From the NCBI GenBank assembly GCA_026129905.1, contig JAHCHE010000024.1, positions 1 to 64,000 of the forward strand: a stretch of 64,000 nt of DNA, written 5' to 3'. The DNA comes from Bryobacteraceae bacterium. Lineage in GTDB: Bacteria > Acidobacteriota > Terriglobia > Bryobacterales > Bryobacteraceae. The notes below the pieces were generated by a model. The model saw nothing but the letters and a program-made list of their open reading frames with translations. It was not told where the DNA came from and did no database searches. The translations under genes and the position numbers were made by a program. Of the stretch, positions 42,661-51,600 are shown in pieces. Position 1 is the stretch's first letter. The number at the start of each line of letters is the position of its first letter.

Positions 42661-43116
42661 ACGGAGGACGGGATGCAGTTCGACCGGGGCTATCTGTCGC
42701 CGGACTTCATTACCGATCCGGAGCGGATGGAGGTGGTGCTGGAAGACCCCTACATTCTGATCCACGAGAAGAAGATCTCCGACTTGAGGGACCTGCTGCC
42801 GGTGCTGGAGCAGATCGCGCGGGTGGGCAAGCCGCTGCTGATCGTGGCCGAGGAAGTGGAAGGCGAGGCGCTGGCGACGCTGGTGGCGAATAAGCTGCGG
42901 GGGACGCTGGCGGCGTGCGCGGTGAAGGCGCCGGGATTCGGCGACCGGCGCAAGGCGATGCTGGAGGACATCTCGATTCTGACCGGCGGCAAAGCGATCA
43001 TGGAAGAGACCGGGATCAAGCTGGAAGGCGTGCGGCTGGAGGATCTGGGCCGGGCCAAGCGGGTCACGGTGGACAAGGACAACACGACGATCGTTGGACG
43101 GGGCCGGGAGCCATGA
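42013..43116 (+). CDS. PASTA membrane protein fused to a GroEL apical domain
   Basis: 367 aa. Residues 1-118 form an Ig-like beta domain, 119-127 are Pro-rich, 129-151 form a membrane helix, and 156-215 are one PASTA unit. From 217 to 361 the sequence is GroEL-like: '[20 protein letters not shown]', '[20 protein letters not shown]', '[20 protein letters not shown]', '[20 protein letters not shown]', 'VDKDNTTIV'. This matches E. coli GroEL about 190-338, the 'minichaperone' span. D231 replaces Tyr203, while the residues matching Leu234, Leu237, Leu259 and Val263 are kept. No full groEL is in the window. Confidence 0.8.
   Translation: MASPFSVSLPSGAPPGGAMQMEDNRGETTFTVTNNTDAPIDCRIDLDVDPPAKTDWLTVKNTRFTLAKAGGFDQVSVKLHAPVDAEGQYSFRIIAVSTKLPDEDFTRGPTISFTLARKPAPPPPPPIKWWMILIAAVILLGIVGGILALVLRDKGMPDFNGKPIDEVEAILKKRELSIRTRTFRRSGEPVGMVIAQEPRKGEPVPADKQVDLVISGTEDGMQFDRGYLSPDFITDPERMEVVLEDPYILIHEKKISDLRDLLPVLEQIARVGKPLLIVAEEVEGEALATLVANKLRGTLAACAVKAPGFGDRRKAMLEDISILTGGKAIMEETGIKLEGVRLEDLGRAKRVTVDKDNTTIVGRGREP
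42661..43108 (+). other. GroEL apical-domain fragment
   Basis: This stretch has no counterpart in copy 2 of the PASTA gene. It encodes GroEL residues corresponding to about 190-338 with no equatorial domain and no ATP site. The last match ('VDGAG') is one frame off after 43095, so homology continues to about 43108 although the ORF diverges. Confidence 0.88.
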
Positions 43117-43877
43117 CGGTCCGGCGGTTGCCGAGTTCCTGAAGTAGTCCAGGCTCGCCCCGGCGCGGGCGAGGTTAAACGGTTCTGGTCTTGCAAGTAA
43201 TGCCGAGTCGCGCCTACGCTGGTTAGACGATGGCGAGTCCATTCTCGGTCAGCCTGCCTTCGGGCGCCCCGCCCGGCGGGGCAATGCAGGTGGAGGACAA
43301 TCGCGGTGAAACCACGTTCACCGTGACCAACAACACCGACGCGCCCATCGACTGCCGCATCGATTTGGACGTCGACCCGCCGGCCAAAACCGAATGGTTG
43401 ACGGTGAAGAACACGCGGTTCACCCTCGCCAAAGCGGGTGGGTTCGACCAGGTTACGGTTAAGCTTCAAGCGCCGGTGGATGCCGAAGGCCAGTATTCCT
43501 TCCGGATCATCGCCGTTTCCACGAAGCTCCCCGACGAGGATTTCACGCGAGGTCCCACGATTTCGTTCACGCTCGCAAGAAAGCCCGCTCCTCCGCCCCC
43601 GCCTCCGATCAAATGGTGGATGATCCTCATCGCGGCGGTGATCCTGCTCGGCATAGTGGGCGGAATCCTCTCCCTCGTCTTGCGGGATAAGGGTATGCCG
43701 GACCTCACGGGCAAGCCCATCGACGAAGTCGAGGCCTTTCTCAAGGAAAGAGGGCTCTCCATCCGCGCGCGCACGTTCCGGCGTACCGGCGATCCCGTCG
43801 GAATGGTTATCGCCCAGGAGCCCCGCAAAGGCGAACCGGTTCCAGCGGACAAGCAGGTAGACCTTGTGATCTCCGGG
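43117..43877 (+). repeat. Tandem duplication, copy 2 (PASTA gene unit)
   Basis: It is the second copy of the block at 41892-42660, with a 6-base deletion in the lipoprotein tail (AAG-TAG in place of AAG-AAG-AGG-TAG). The frame of that tail reads 'GPAVAEFLK' before its stop. After 43877 copy 2 continues with a second PASTA unit, where copy 1 has GroEL. Confidence 0.9.
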
Positions 43878-44060
43878 TCCCCGTTCATCGAGGTGCCGTC
43901 CGTTCAGAATATGAGCGTTGCCGACGCCGTCAAGGCTCTCCGCGCCCTGGGCCTCGAACCGGTGACGGACGCCCAGTCCGGAAGGGTGGTTCTCCAGAAT
44001 CCGCGTGCTGGCCTACCGGTCGCCGCCGGCTCGAAGATCCTGCTCACCGTCCGGCCATGA
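43230..44060 (+). CDS. Ig-like/PASTA membrane protein (intact copy)
   Basis: 276 aa. Same plan as copy 1: beta domain (1-118), Pro-rich hinge, membrane helix (129-151), PASTA 1 (156-215), then PASTA 2 (217-276, 'VPSVQNMSVADAVKALRALGLEPV') ending at 'ILLTVRP'. No signal peptide, so the beta domain is probably cytoplasmic with the PASTA units in the periplasm. Topology is inferred and the charges on the two sides are not decisive. It overlaps the next gene by ATGA. Confidence 0.85.
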   Translation: MASPFSVSLPSGAPPGGAMQVEDNRGETTFTVTNNTDAPIDCRIDLDVDPPAKTEWLTVKNTRFTLAKAGGFDQVTVKLQAPVDAEGQYSFRIIAVSTKLPDEDFTRGPTISFTLARKPAPPPPPPIKWWMILIAAVILLGIVGGILSLVLRDKGMPDLTGKPIDEVEAFLKERGLSIRARTFRRTGDPVGMVIAQEPRKGEPVPADKQVDLVISGSPFIEVPSVQNMSVADAVKALRALGLEPVTDAQSGRVVLQNPRAGLPVAAGSKILLTVRP

Positions 44061-44539
44061 GCGTCCGCAAAACAGTCCTCCTCTTCGTTCTGATCTTTCT
44101 GCTGTTCGGCGCCCTTCTGATTTTCGCCGTCACCCGCGACGATTCCTCCTCCGACGCCGGCGATGAACACTGGTATACCAACGCCCTCCATTCGCTCTTC
44201 GGCGAACGTCGGGCTCTGTCTCCTGCCGATGTGATCGGCGACTGCGTTACCGGCGCCGCCTTCCGGGTCCGCCCCGGCAGGCCCTGCACGGTCCGGCTGC
44301 GAACCTCCGGCGTCGCCATCCGTGGTTTCCGCCTCACGTTGGCCGCGGGCCTCAAAGCCGGAATCGAGTTGCGGCCAAGGGGCGAAAACAGCATTCCCAT
44401 CAGGGTTCCGCTTCGATCTCAGGTCCCGCAGACTCCCAATCTGCAGGCGCTCAAGGAGGGCGCGGACCTCACGCTAGCCTGCGAACAGGCTCTGGACCCG
44501 GTAGCCGGCTGCGTAATTTCCCTGACCGCCCCGAAATAG
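44057..44539 (+). CDS. Membrane-anchored hypothetical protein of the PASTA cluster
   Basis: 160 aa. A single N-terminal helix (about 7-25: 'VLLFVLIFLLFGALLIFAV') is followed by an acidic linker and a small beta-rich domain ('CVTGAAFRVRPGRPCTVRLRTSGVAIRGFRL'). Four Cys occur in the periplasmic part (near 63, 78, 142 and 152), so disulfides are possible. ATGA overlap with the PASTA copy 2 gene shows a shared operon. No family recognised. Confidence 0.65.
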   Translation: MSVRKTVLLFVLIFLLFGALLIFAVTRDDSSSDAGDEHWYTNALHSLFGERRALSPADVIGDCVTGAAFRVRPGRPCTVRLRTSGVAIRGFRLTLAAGLKAGIELRPRGENSIPIRVPLRSQVPQTPNLQALKEGADLTLACEQALDPVAGCVISLTAPK

Positions 44540-45316
44540 TCAGACAATCGCCTTCACGATAGAGACAATCGAGCTGATCAGCATGAGAATGGCCCACACG
44601 GCGGCCAGAATGAGCGCGATCAGGCCGCCGATCATGTCGGTGATGCTGACCAGGAAGATGGGGACCAGCGCGTGAAGGAACGCGATGATGAAGTTGCACG
44701 CCAGCGACGTAACGATCAGTAATACCAGACCTTTGTTCTGTAGGAACCTCTGGTGCGCCAGAATCAGCAACACCACGAACGCGAGCTTCAGAATCATGAG
44801 AAAGGCCAACATGGCGGCCGCTCCTCCGCGATTGAAAAAACCCCATACCGCCAGGTACGCGAGCGTGCCGAATGGCGGGGACATGAACAGGCCCACCATG
44901 ATCATCAGCTTGATGAACGCGCCGATGAACAGCCCAATGGCCGCGAGAATGACGAGGATCGAGAAGATCAGGGTCGCCACGCCCTGAACGCGCCCGTGAA
45001 TCCGCTCCGGCAGCAGCAGGGAGACGCCGATCAGGACCACCGTGTAAAGGAGTATGCCGTCGAGCAACGCCATGTACGCGATTCCGACCCCTGGCGGCTT
45101 CTCGGATTTCCGCGCTTCCTCCACCATCTGGTCGATCGTCTCCCGGCGCTCGTCCTCGTCCAGATCGGAATCCCGCAACTGGCGATCCGTCTGGGTACGG
45201 ATCATCCGCTCGTCGAAGCTGGCCGGAAGCAGCGAACTGCCCAGTTCCGCGAAAACGGCGATCAGCATCACGAGGGCGGCGATAACAAAGAAAGGCGTGC
45301 GGAGCTTATCGAGCAT
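44540..45316 (-). CDS. Polytopic membrane protein of unknown function
   Basis: 258 aa from the ATG at 45316. The first helix is near residues 7-28, and a charged loop ('DRQLRDSDLDEDERRETIDQMVEEARKSE') follows. About five more helices are separated by short loops, with the C-terminal ones highly hydrophobic ('MIGGLIALILAAVWAILMLISSI'). It is convergent with the previous gene, the stops touching. No family recognised. Confidence 0.65.
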   Translation of the reverse strand: MLDKLRTPFFVIAALVMLIAVFAELGSSLLPASFDERMIRTQTDRQLRDSDLDEDERRETIDQMVEEARKSEKPPGVGIAYMALLDGILLYTVVLIGVSLLLPERIHGRVQGVATLIFSILVILAAIGLFIGAFIKLMIMVGLFMSPPFGTLAYLAVWGFFNRGGAAAMLAFLMILKLAFVVLLILAHQRFLQNKGLVLLIVTSLACNFIIAFLHALVPIFLVSITDMIGGLIALILAAVWAILMLISSIVSIVKAIV

Positions 45317-45574
45317 GATCGTCGGCGCCGATGGGCTCTGCCAAGTGTAAGCCCCCTTTCGGGCTGTCACAAAATCGATCGAGGAAAGGAGATGCTATGA
45401 CGGCCGCTTGCGCCACATCGAGATCACCCGCCTCGCCCTCTCACCTGACGCCGCTGTCTCCGCGTCTTCTCTGCATTCTCTGCGTCTCCGGGGTGAAGTT
45501 TCAGAAATCCTCCGCCCCCTCGACGCTCAGACCATCCGTGTCCCCGATCGGAACCGGAAGACAGGCGGTCGCCC

Positions 45575-45604
45575 TTGACGGCTGAACCGACCGGACGGTA
45601 CAGT
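45575..45604 (+). promoter_or_regulatory. tetR promoter (TTGACG, TACAGT)
   Basis: TTGACG at 45575-45580 is separated by 18 bases from TACAGT at 45599-45604, a good sigma-70-like pair. It lies 10 bases upstream of the tetR ATG, so the mRNA leader is very short or absent. Confidence 0.55.
45586..45599. promoter_or_regulatory. Probable TetR operator palindrome
   Basis: ACCGACCGGACGGT is palindromic at 12 of 14 positions. It falls between the -35 and -10 boxes just described, the usual place for a self-repressing TetR operator controlling the efflux genes. Confidence 0.5.
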
Positions 45605-45614
45605 AGAATAGCTG

Positions 45615-46163
45615 ATGTCGGGATCTCAATATCGTATTCTTGACGCCGCGGAACGGATTATCGTCCGCGATGGAGTTGCCCGCCTCACGCTGGATGCGGT
45701 CGCCGCCGAGGCCCAGATGAGCAAAGGCGGCGTTCTCTACCATTTCAAGTCGAAAGAGGACCTGATCGTCGGCATGATCAAGCGCATGGCGGACCAGTAC
45801 GACGAGCAGGTCCAGGAGCTTGAGAGCAACGACCCGAATCCGAAGGGCCGCAAGCTGCGGGCGATGTTGCGGGTTTCATTCCCCGAGGCGCCGACGGAAG
45901 CGGCCCGCTACGCCGACAGCATTTGCGCCGGTCTGGTTGCGGCCGTCGCGACGAACCGTTCGCTTCTGGAGCCAATCCACGAACGGGCACGGCAGATGCA
46001 CACGTGTATAACGGAGGAGGCCAGGGACCCGGTAACGGCAATGATCGTCCACTACGCCGCCGACGGGATCTGGCTGAACCGGATATTTGGAATTCCGATC
46101 GAAAACGGTGAAATGCAGCGAAAAGTCGTGAAGCGGCTGCTTGAAATGTCGAAAAACATATGA
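45615..46163 (+). CDS. TetR/AcrR family transcriptional regulator
   Basis: 182 aa. The N-terminal helix-turn-helix is clear ('RILDAAERIIVRDGVARLTLDAVAAEAQMSKGGVLYHFKSKEDLIVGMI'). The rest is a helical ligand-binding domain. The gene overlaps tolC by ATGA (46160-46163). It probably represses the tolC-efflux operon, binding its own promoter palindrome, and is released by a pumped compound. Confidence 0.92.
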   Translation: MSGSQYRILDAAERIIVRDGVARLTLDAVAAEAQMSKGGVLYHFKSKEDLIVGMIKRMADQYDEQVQELESNDPNPKGRKLRAMLRVSFPEAPTEAARYADSICAGLVAAVATNRSLLEPIHERARQMHTCITEEARDPVTAMIVHYAADGIWLNRIFGIPIENGEMQRKVVKRLLEMSKNI

Positions 46164-47485
46164 GGTTACTTTCCTTCTTGGTACTTGCCGCCGGACTTGC
46201 GTGGGCGCAGCCGGCGGAGCAGGAAACGGTCACGCTGGCCGAGGCGGTGCACATCGCGCTGGAACGTCACCCGGACATAGGCAAGGCCCAGGCAGCCGCG
46301 GACGCGCTCCAGGGACGGATTCGGGAGGTGCGCGCCGACGCCCTTCCCTCGATCACCTCGTTCGCCGGGACGCTGCGGATGCGGGACCCCAGCCTGCTGA
46401 ACTCGTCCGGACTGGACAAGTTCCCGAAAGAACTGCTGGACGCTTTGAACCCGGTGGGGGCGAACCTCTTCAGCTACGGCGTGACCGTGAAGCAACCGCT
46501 GTACACGGCGGGCAAGGTAGGCGCCGCGCTGCGGCTGGCGTCGGTGGAGGCCGAAGGCGCGACAGCGGAAATCGACCGCGCGCAACAGGACCTCGCTCTG
46601 CAGGTGGTGAAGGCGTACTTCGGGCTGCTGTGGGCGGAGCGGTACCGCGCGGTGGTGGCCCAGACGTACGACCAGCGCAAGCTGCACGCGGAAATGGCGC
46701 GCACGCGGCGGGAGAACGGCGTGGCGACGGAGGTGGACGTACTGCGCTCCGAGGTTGCCCTGGCGAACGTCCAGCCGGACTTGGTTCGCGCCGACGCGGC
46801 AATCCGCCAGGCTCGCGCACTGCTAAATTACTGCCTGGTGCGGCCCATCGATTTTCCGACTCGCGCGGCGGGCGACTTCGTAGACACGGCGTGGGATGAA
46901 TGGGACCTCGACATGTTGTCGCGCGAGGCGATCCGGGGACGGCCGGAGATGACCCGCCTGCGAATCGCCGAACGCAGCGCCGGTGTGGTGCTCGATCTGG
47001 CGAAAGCCGAAAACCGGCTCCGGGCCGACTTCGTCGGGGAGTACGGCATCATGTCGCGGCTTCCCGCCAACCTCGGCAACTCGCGGTTCCTTCGCTGGAA
47101 CGTGGGGGTGAACCTGACGCTGCCGGTATTCGACGGATTCCGGCGGAGCGGCATGGTGTGGCAGGCGACGGCCAATCAGCGGGCGGCGCAACTGGAGCGA
47201 CAGAAGCTGGAGCAGCAGGTCCGGCTGGGCATCCAGCAGGGCCTCGACGAGATCCAGGCGACGCGCGAGACGATCGACGCCGCGCTGGCCAACCTCGGCC
47301 AGGCGGAGCGGGTCCTGGAGATGACCCAGAACAACTACAAATACGGCGCGGCCACGACGCTGGACATCGTGGACGCGCAAACGGCGCTTGCCGCTGCCCG
47401 CACCAACCTGCTGCGCGGCCGCCACGACTATTCGGTGGCGCGGGCCGGGCTGCTCTGGGCGATGGGCCGCACGCCGTGGGAGTAA
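46160..47485 (+). CDS. TolC-family outer membrane efflux channel
   Basis: 441 aa. Signal peptide (MRLLSFLVLAAGLAWAQ), then the duplicated OEP pattern: long amphipathic helices rich in A, Q, R and E ('VTLAEAVHIALERHPDIGKAQAAADALQGRIREV' and 'TLDIVDAQTALAAARTNLLRGRHDYSVARAGLLWAMG'). It is the outer channel of the tripartite pump. It overlaps tetR, and 2 bp separate it from the membrane fusion gene. Confidence 0.93.
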   Translation: MRLLSFLVLAAGLAWAQPAEQETVTLAEAVHIALERHPDIGKAQAAADALQGRIREVRADALPSITSFAGTLRMRDPSLLNSSGLDKFPKELLDALNPVGANLFSYGVTVKQPLYTAGKVGAALRLASVEAEGATAEIDRAQQDLALQVVKAYFGLLWAERYRAVVAQTYDQRKLHAEMARTRRENGVATEVDVLRSEVALANVQPDLVRADAAIRQARALLNYCLVRPIDFPTRAAGDFVDTAWDEWDLDMLSREAIRGRPEMTRLRIAERSAGVVLDLAKAENRLRADFVGEYGIMSRLPANLGNSRFLRWNVGVNLTLPVFDGFRRSGMVWQATANQRAAQLERQKLEQQVRLGIQQGLDEIQATRETIDAALANLGQAERVLEMTQNNYKYGAATTLDIVDAQTALAAARTNLLRGRHDYSVARAGLLWAMGRTPWE

Positions 47486-47487
47486 TC

Positions 47488-48609
47488 ATGAAAGCCTTCC
47501 TGTTACTTGTTCCGGCGGCCGCGCTGACGCTCCCCGGCTGCCGCACGAATGAAACCGCCGCCGCGGTCACCTCCGAGCCGGCGCCGGCGCTCGTGAAACT
47601 GATTCCCGTTCAGCCCCAGGCATTCTCCGCCACCGTGCCCATCACGGGCACGCTGGTCTCGACGTCGCAGGTGGAGGTGAAAGCCGAGACCACCGGCCGG
47701 GTGGTGAGGTTCGCCAGGGAAGAAGGCGAACGCGTGGCCGCCGGGGAGGCGGTGGTTTGGGTGGATGAAACGAACTACCAACTCGCCGTATCGCAAGCGG
47801 AAGCCGCGGTGAAGGTGGCGCAGGCGGCGCTCGAGAAGACGCGCGTCGCCGAGGCGCACGCCGGGTCGGAGTTGGAGCGGTCGCGGAATCTTGAGAAATC
47901 CGGGGGCATTACCGACCGCGACCTCAAGGCGGCCGAGGTGGCCGAGCGAGACGCCCGCGCACAGGTGGCGCTTGGAGAAGCGCAGTTGGAGCAGGCCCAG
48001 GCGGCCGCCGAGACGGCCCGCAAGCGCCTGCGCGACGCGGTGATCCACGCGCCGGTGGCGGGCGAGATTCAGAACAAGCACGTCCGCGTGGGCGCGTACG
48101 TCGAAGCCCCGACGGCGCTGTTCTCGCTGGTGGACAATTCGCGGCTCGAACTGGAAAGCCTGGTGGCCACGTCGGAGTTGGCGCCCATCCGCGCCGGCCA
48201 GAGCGTCGCCTTCACGGTGAACAGCTATCCCGGCATGTCTTTCGGCGGGCGCGTCATCGAAGTGAACCCCGCCATCGATCAGCAAACGCGCTCGGCCAAG
48301 GTCCGGATCCAGGCGGCTAACCGGGACGGCAGGCTGCGGGCGGGGATGTTTGCCCAAGGCGAGATCCTCGTTGGCGTGCAGCCGAACGCGATTGTGGTTC
48401 CAGCCGACGCCGTCTATCGCGACGACCGCACCGCCAGGGAGGGTTTCGTTTTCGTTTACGACCAGGACAAAGCCGCACGGCGCGCCGTCCGCATCGGCCG
48501 CGAGAAACAAGGGGCGCTCGAGATCATCGAAGGCCTCAAGACGGGCGACCTGCTGATCGCGGAGCAGAGCATCGAGATCGCCGAGGGCGTCCGCGTCCAG
48601 CCGAGGTGA
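47488..48609 (+). CDS. RND efflux membrane fusion protein (lipoprotein)
   Basis: 373 aa from the ATG at 47488. The lipobox is AALTLPGCR. Domains in order are a lipoyl/barrel-sandwich half ('VEVKAETTGRVVRFAREEGERVAAGEAVVWVD'), a coiled-coil hairpin (about 90-180), the second lipoyl half ('VIHAPVAGEIQNKHVRVGAYVEA'), a beta-barrel and a membrane-proximal domain. It joins TolC to the RND pump. It lies between tolC and the pump gene. Confidence 0.93.
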   Translation: MKAFLLLVPAAALTLPGCRTNETAAAVTSEPAPALVKLIPVQPQAFSATVPITGTLVSTSQVEVKAETTGRVVRFAREEGERVAAGEAVVWVDETNYQLAVSQAEAAVKVAQAALEKTRVAEAHAGSELERSRNLEKSGGITDRDLKAAEVAERDARAQVALGEAQLEQAQAAAETARKRLRDAVIHAPVAGEIQNKHVRVGAYVEAPTALFSLVDNSRLELESLVATSELAPIRAGQSVAFTVNSYPGMSFGGRVIEVNPAIDQQTRSAKVRIQAANRDGRLRAGMFAQGEILVGVQPNAIVVPADAVYRDDRTAREGFVFVYDQDKAARRAVRIGREKQGALEIIEGLKTGDLLIAEQSIEIAEGVRVQPR

Positions 48610-48612
48610 GCC

Positions 48613-51600
48613 ATGTTCCTGAGCGATCTGTCGATCAAGCAGCCGGTGCTGGCCACGATGCTGGCCGTCTCGCTGGTGGTGCTCGGCGTCTACTCGTACC
48701 GGGAACTGAGCATCGACCTGATGCCCGACGTGGAGATCCCCGTTCTGACAGTGCAGACCGTGTACACGGGGGCTTCGCCGGAGACGGTGGAGCGCGAAGT
48801 CACCAAGCGGATTGAAGAGTCCCTGAACACCATCTCCGGCGTCCGCCACATGCAGTCCACCACCACCGAGGGATTGTCCGTGATCGCGATCGAGTTCCGG
48901 CTGGGAACCAACATTCACACCGCCCAGCAGGACGCGCAGGCCAAGATCAACGCCATCCGGCCGCAGCTCCCCCAGGACATGGAAGAGCCCGTGATCCAGC
49001 GGATCGACTTCAACGCGATGCCGGTGATTTCGGTCGCTTTCGACAGCGAGACGGCCGACACCAAAACGCTGTCGTCGCTGGCGGAGAAGGTGATCAAGAA
49101 GCGGCTGGAGACGGTGGCGGGCGTCGGCCAGGTGAACATCGTCGGACTGGCGCGGCGCGAGGTGCAGATTCTCGTCGATCGCAACAAGCTGAATGCCTTC
49201 GGCCTCACCTACGCCCACGTTTCGGCCGCTCTGCGAAGGGAGAACATCGACGTCCCGGCGGGCAAGCTCGAGCAGGGGCAGCGGGAGCCGCTGGTGCGGG
49301 TGGCGGGCAAGTTCCGCTCCATCGACGCGTTTCAGAACCTGATCGTCAGCTACCGCGACGGCCGTCCCATCATTCTGCCGGAAGTGGCGCGGGTGGTGGA
49401 CGGCATCGAGGAGCGGCGCAGCGCCTGCCTGATCGACGGACGTCCCGCTGTCGCGCTCGACGTCGTGAAGCAGTCCGGGGCGAATACGGTGGAGGTTGCC
49501 GACGGAATCAAGAAGGTCGTGGCCGCGCTCAACCGCGAGTTGCCGGGACACATCCGGCTGCGCGAAGTGGTGGACCGCTCGATCTTCATCCGGCACTCGG
49601 TGGAGGACGTGCAAACCACCTTGATTCTCGGCGGGCTGCTCACGGTGATGATCGTGTTCCTCTTTCTGAATAGCTGGCGGAGCACGGTGATCACCGGGCT
49701 GGCGCTGCCGGTGTCGGTGATCAGTACTTTCATCGTGATGCGGGCGCTCGGCTTCACGCTGAACGTTCTGACGCTGATGGGCCTGTCTCTCGCCATCGGG
49801 CTGCTGATCGACGACGCCATCGTGGTGCGCGAGAACATCGTCCGGCACATGCACGCCGGGGCGGACCACTTCACGGCGGCGAGGGAGGCCACGGCGGAAA
49901 TCGGGCTGGCGGTGATGGCCACGACGTTCACCATCATCGCGGTGTTCGTGCCGGTGGCCTTCATGGGCGGTATCATCGGGCGCTTCTTCTACCAGTTCGG
50001 CATCACGGTTGGCTTCGCGGTGCTGGTGTCGCTTTACGTGAGCTTCACGCTGGACCCGATGCTGTCCTCGCGGTGGTACGATCCGGCGGCGGATCCGCGC
50101 GTGCGCCGTTCGTGGTTCGGGCGCGGGCTCGAGAAGCTGAACGATCAGCTCGACCGGCTGCGGGAAGTCCTGGCGTACGTACTCGGGTGGTCGCTCTCGC
50201 ATCGGTGGGCGATCGTGCTGCTGGGCGTGGCGGCGGTGGTTTCGAGCTTCGCCGTTTTCGGCCGCCTGGGCTCCGCGTTCATGCCACAGGCCGATCCGGG
50301 CCAGTTCCAGGTGAGTTACAAGGCGAACCCGAGCGTCAGCCTCGAGCGGTCGATGGAGATCGCGCGGCAGCTTGACGCGGAGATCCGAAGCAATCCAAGC
50401 GTGGCGTATACCTATGCCACGATCGGCGGCACGGGCGGCCAGCCGATCAACGAGGGCGCGTTCTTCATCAAGCTGAAGGACCGGGCCGAACGCCCGCACT
50501 ACAGCGTCATCAAAGCCGACATGCGCGAGCGGATGAAGCGGTTCCGCGCGCTGCGCACCGCCGTGGTGGAAGCGGACCAGTTGGAGTCCGAATCGCGGCC
50601 GGTGCAGATCGTGCTGCGAGGGGCCGAGCGCGCGCGCCTGGAGCCGCTGGCGGCGCAGGTGATGGACCTGGTGAAGACGATCCCCGGCGCTACCGACATC
50701 GACACCAGCGAAGAGGAGCCGCGGCCGGAAGTGCGGATCGCCATCAACCGCCAGGCGGCGGCGGACCTCGGTCTGGATCTCGGCACTGTGGCCACGACGG
50801 TCCGCGGACTCGTGGCCGGCGAGGTGGTGTCGCAATTCGAAGATCCCGACGGCGACAGCTACGACGTGCGCCTGCGAGTCGATCCGTCGCACCGCGCCGA
50901 AGAAGCGCACCTGCTGGGGCTGGACCTGCCGGCGCGCGGCGGCGGACTGCTTGCGCCGCTCAGCCAGGTGGCGTCCATCGACAGCGGAACGGCGCCGTCG
51001 AAAATCCGGCATCGCGACCTGATGCGGGAGATCCGGATCAGCGCTAACACGCAAGGCCGCTCCCTCGGCGAGGTGGTCAACGATATCGAGGCCGGCCTGG
51101 AACGCATCCGCGTTCCGGCCGGCTACAGCGTCGGATTCACGGGCGAGTTCGAGGACATGATGGAGAGCTTCGGCTACGTGCTGCAATCGCTGGCGCTGGC
51201 GGTGGTGCTCATCTACGCGATCCTGGCCTCGCAGTTCCGCAGCTTCCTCCAGCCGTTCGCCATCATGCTTTCGCTGCCGTTGTCGCTGATCGGCGTGGCC
51301 GGCATGCTGTACCTGGTGAAGGACACGCTCAACATGATGTCGATGATCGGCCTCATCCTGCTGATGGGCCTGGTGACGAAGAACGCCATCCTGGTGGTGG
51401 ACTTCGCCAACGTGCAGCGGCGCGCGGGCATGCCGCGGCGGGAGGCTGTAATATCTGCGGCGAAGGTCCGGCTGCGTCCGATTCTGATGACGACGCTGGC
51501 GATGATCTTCGGCATGCTGCCGCTGGCGTTCGAGTGGGGCTCGGGCGCCGAGTTCCGGGCGCCGATGGCCAGGGCCGTAATCGGCGGCTTGATCACCTCG

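Larger units (their letters stand above)
45317..45614. other. Divergent intergenic region upstream of tetR
   Basis: About 300 bp with no gene I can support. It contains the tetR promoter and palindrome (45575-45604). The rest shows only weak, C-rich sequence. Confidence 0.6.

Noticed and set aside
42661-43116. An independent truncated groEL gene
   Set aside because: There is no ribosome site or in-frame start at its beginning, and it is continuous with the upstream PASTA frame. A fusion or insertion describes it better.
47503-51186. Minus-strand open frame of 1227 codons opposite the RND pump
   Set aside because: It is antisense to two well-identified efflux genes. Its protein is a low-complexity mix of R, H, D and L, typical of the shadow frame in high-GC DNA.
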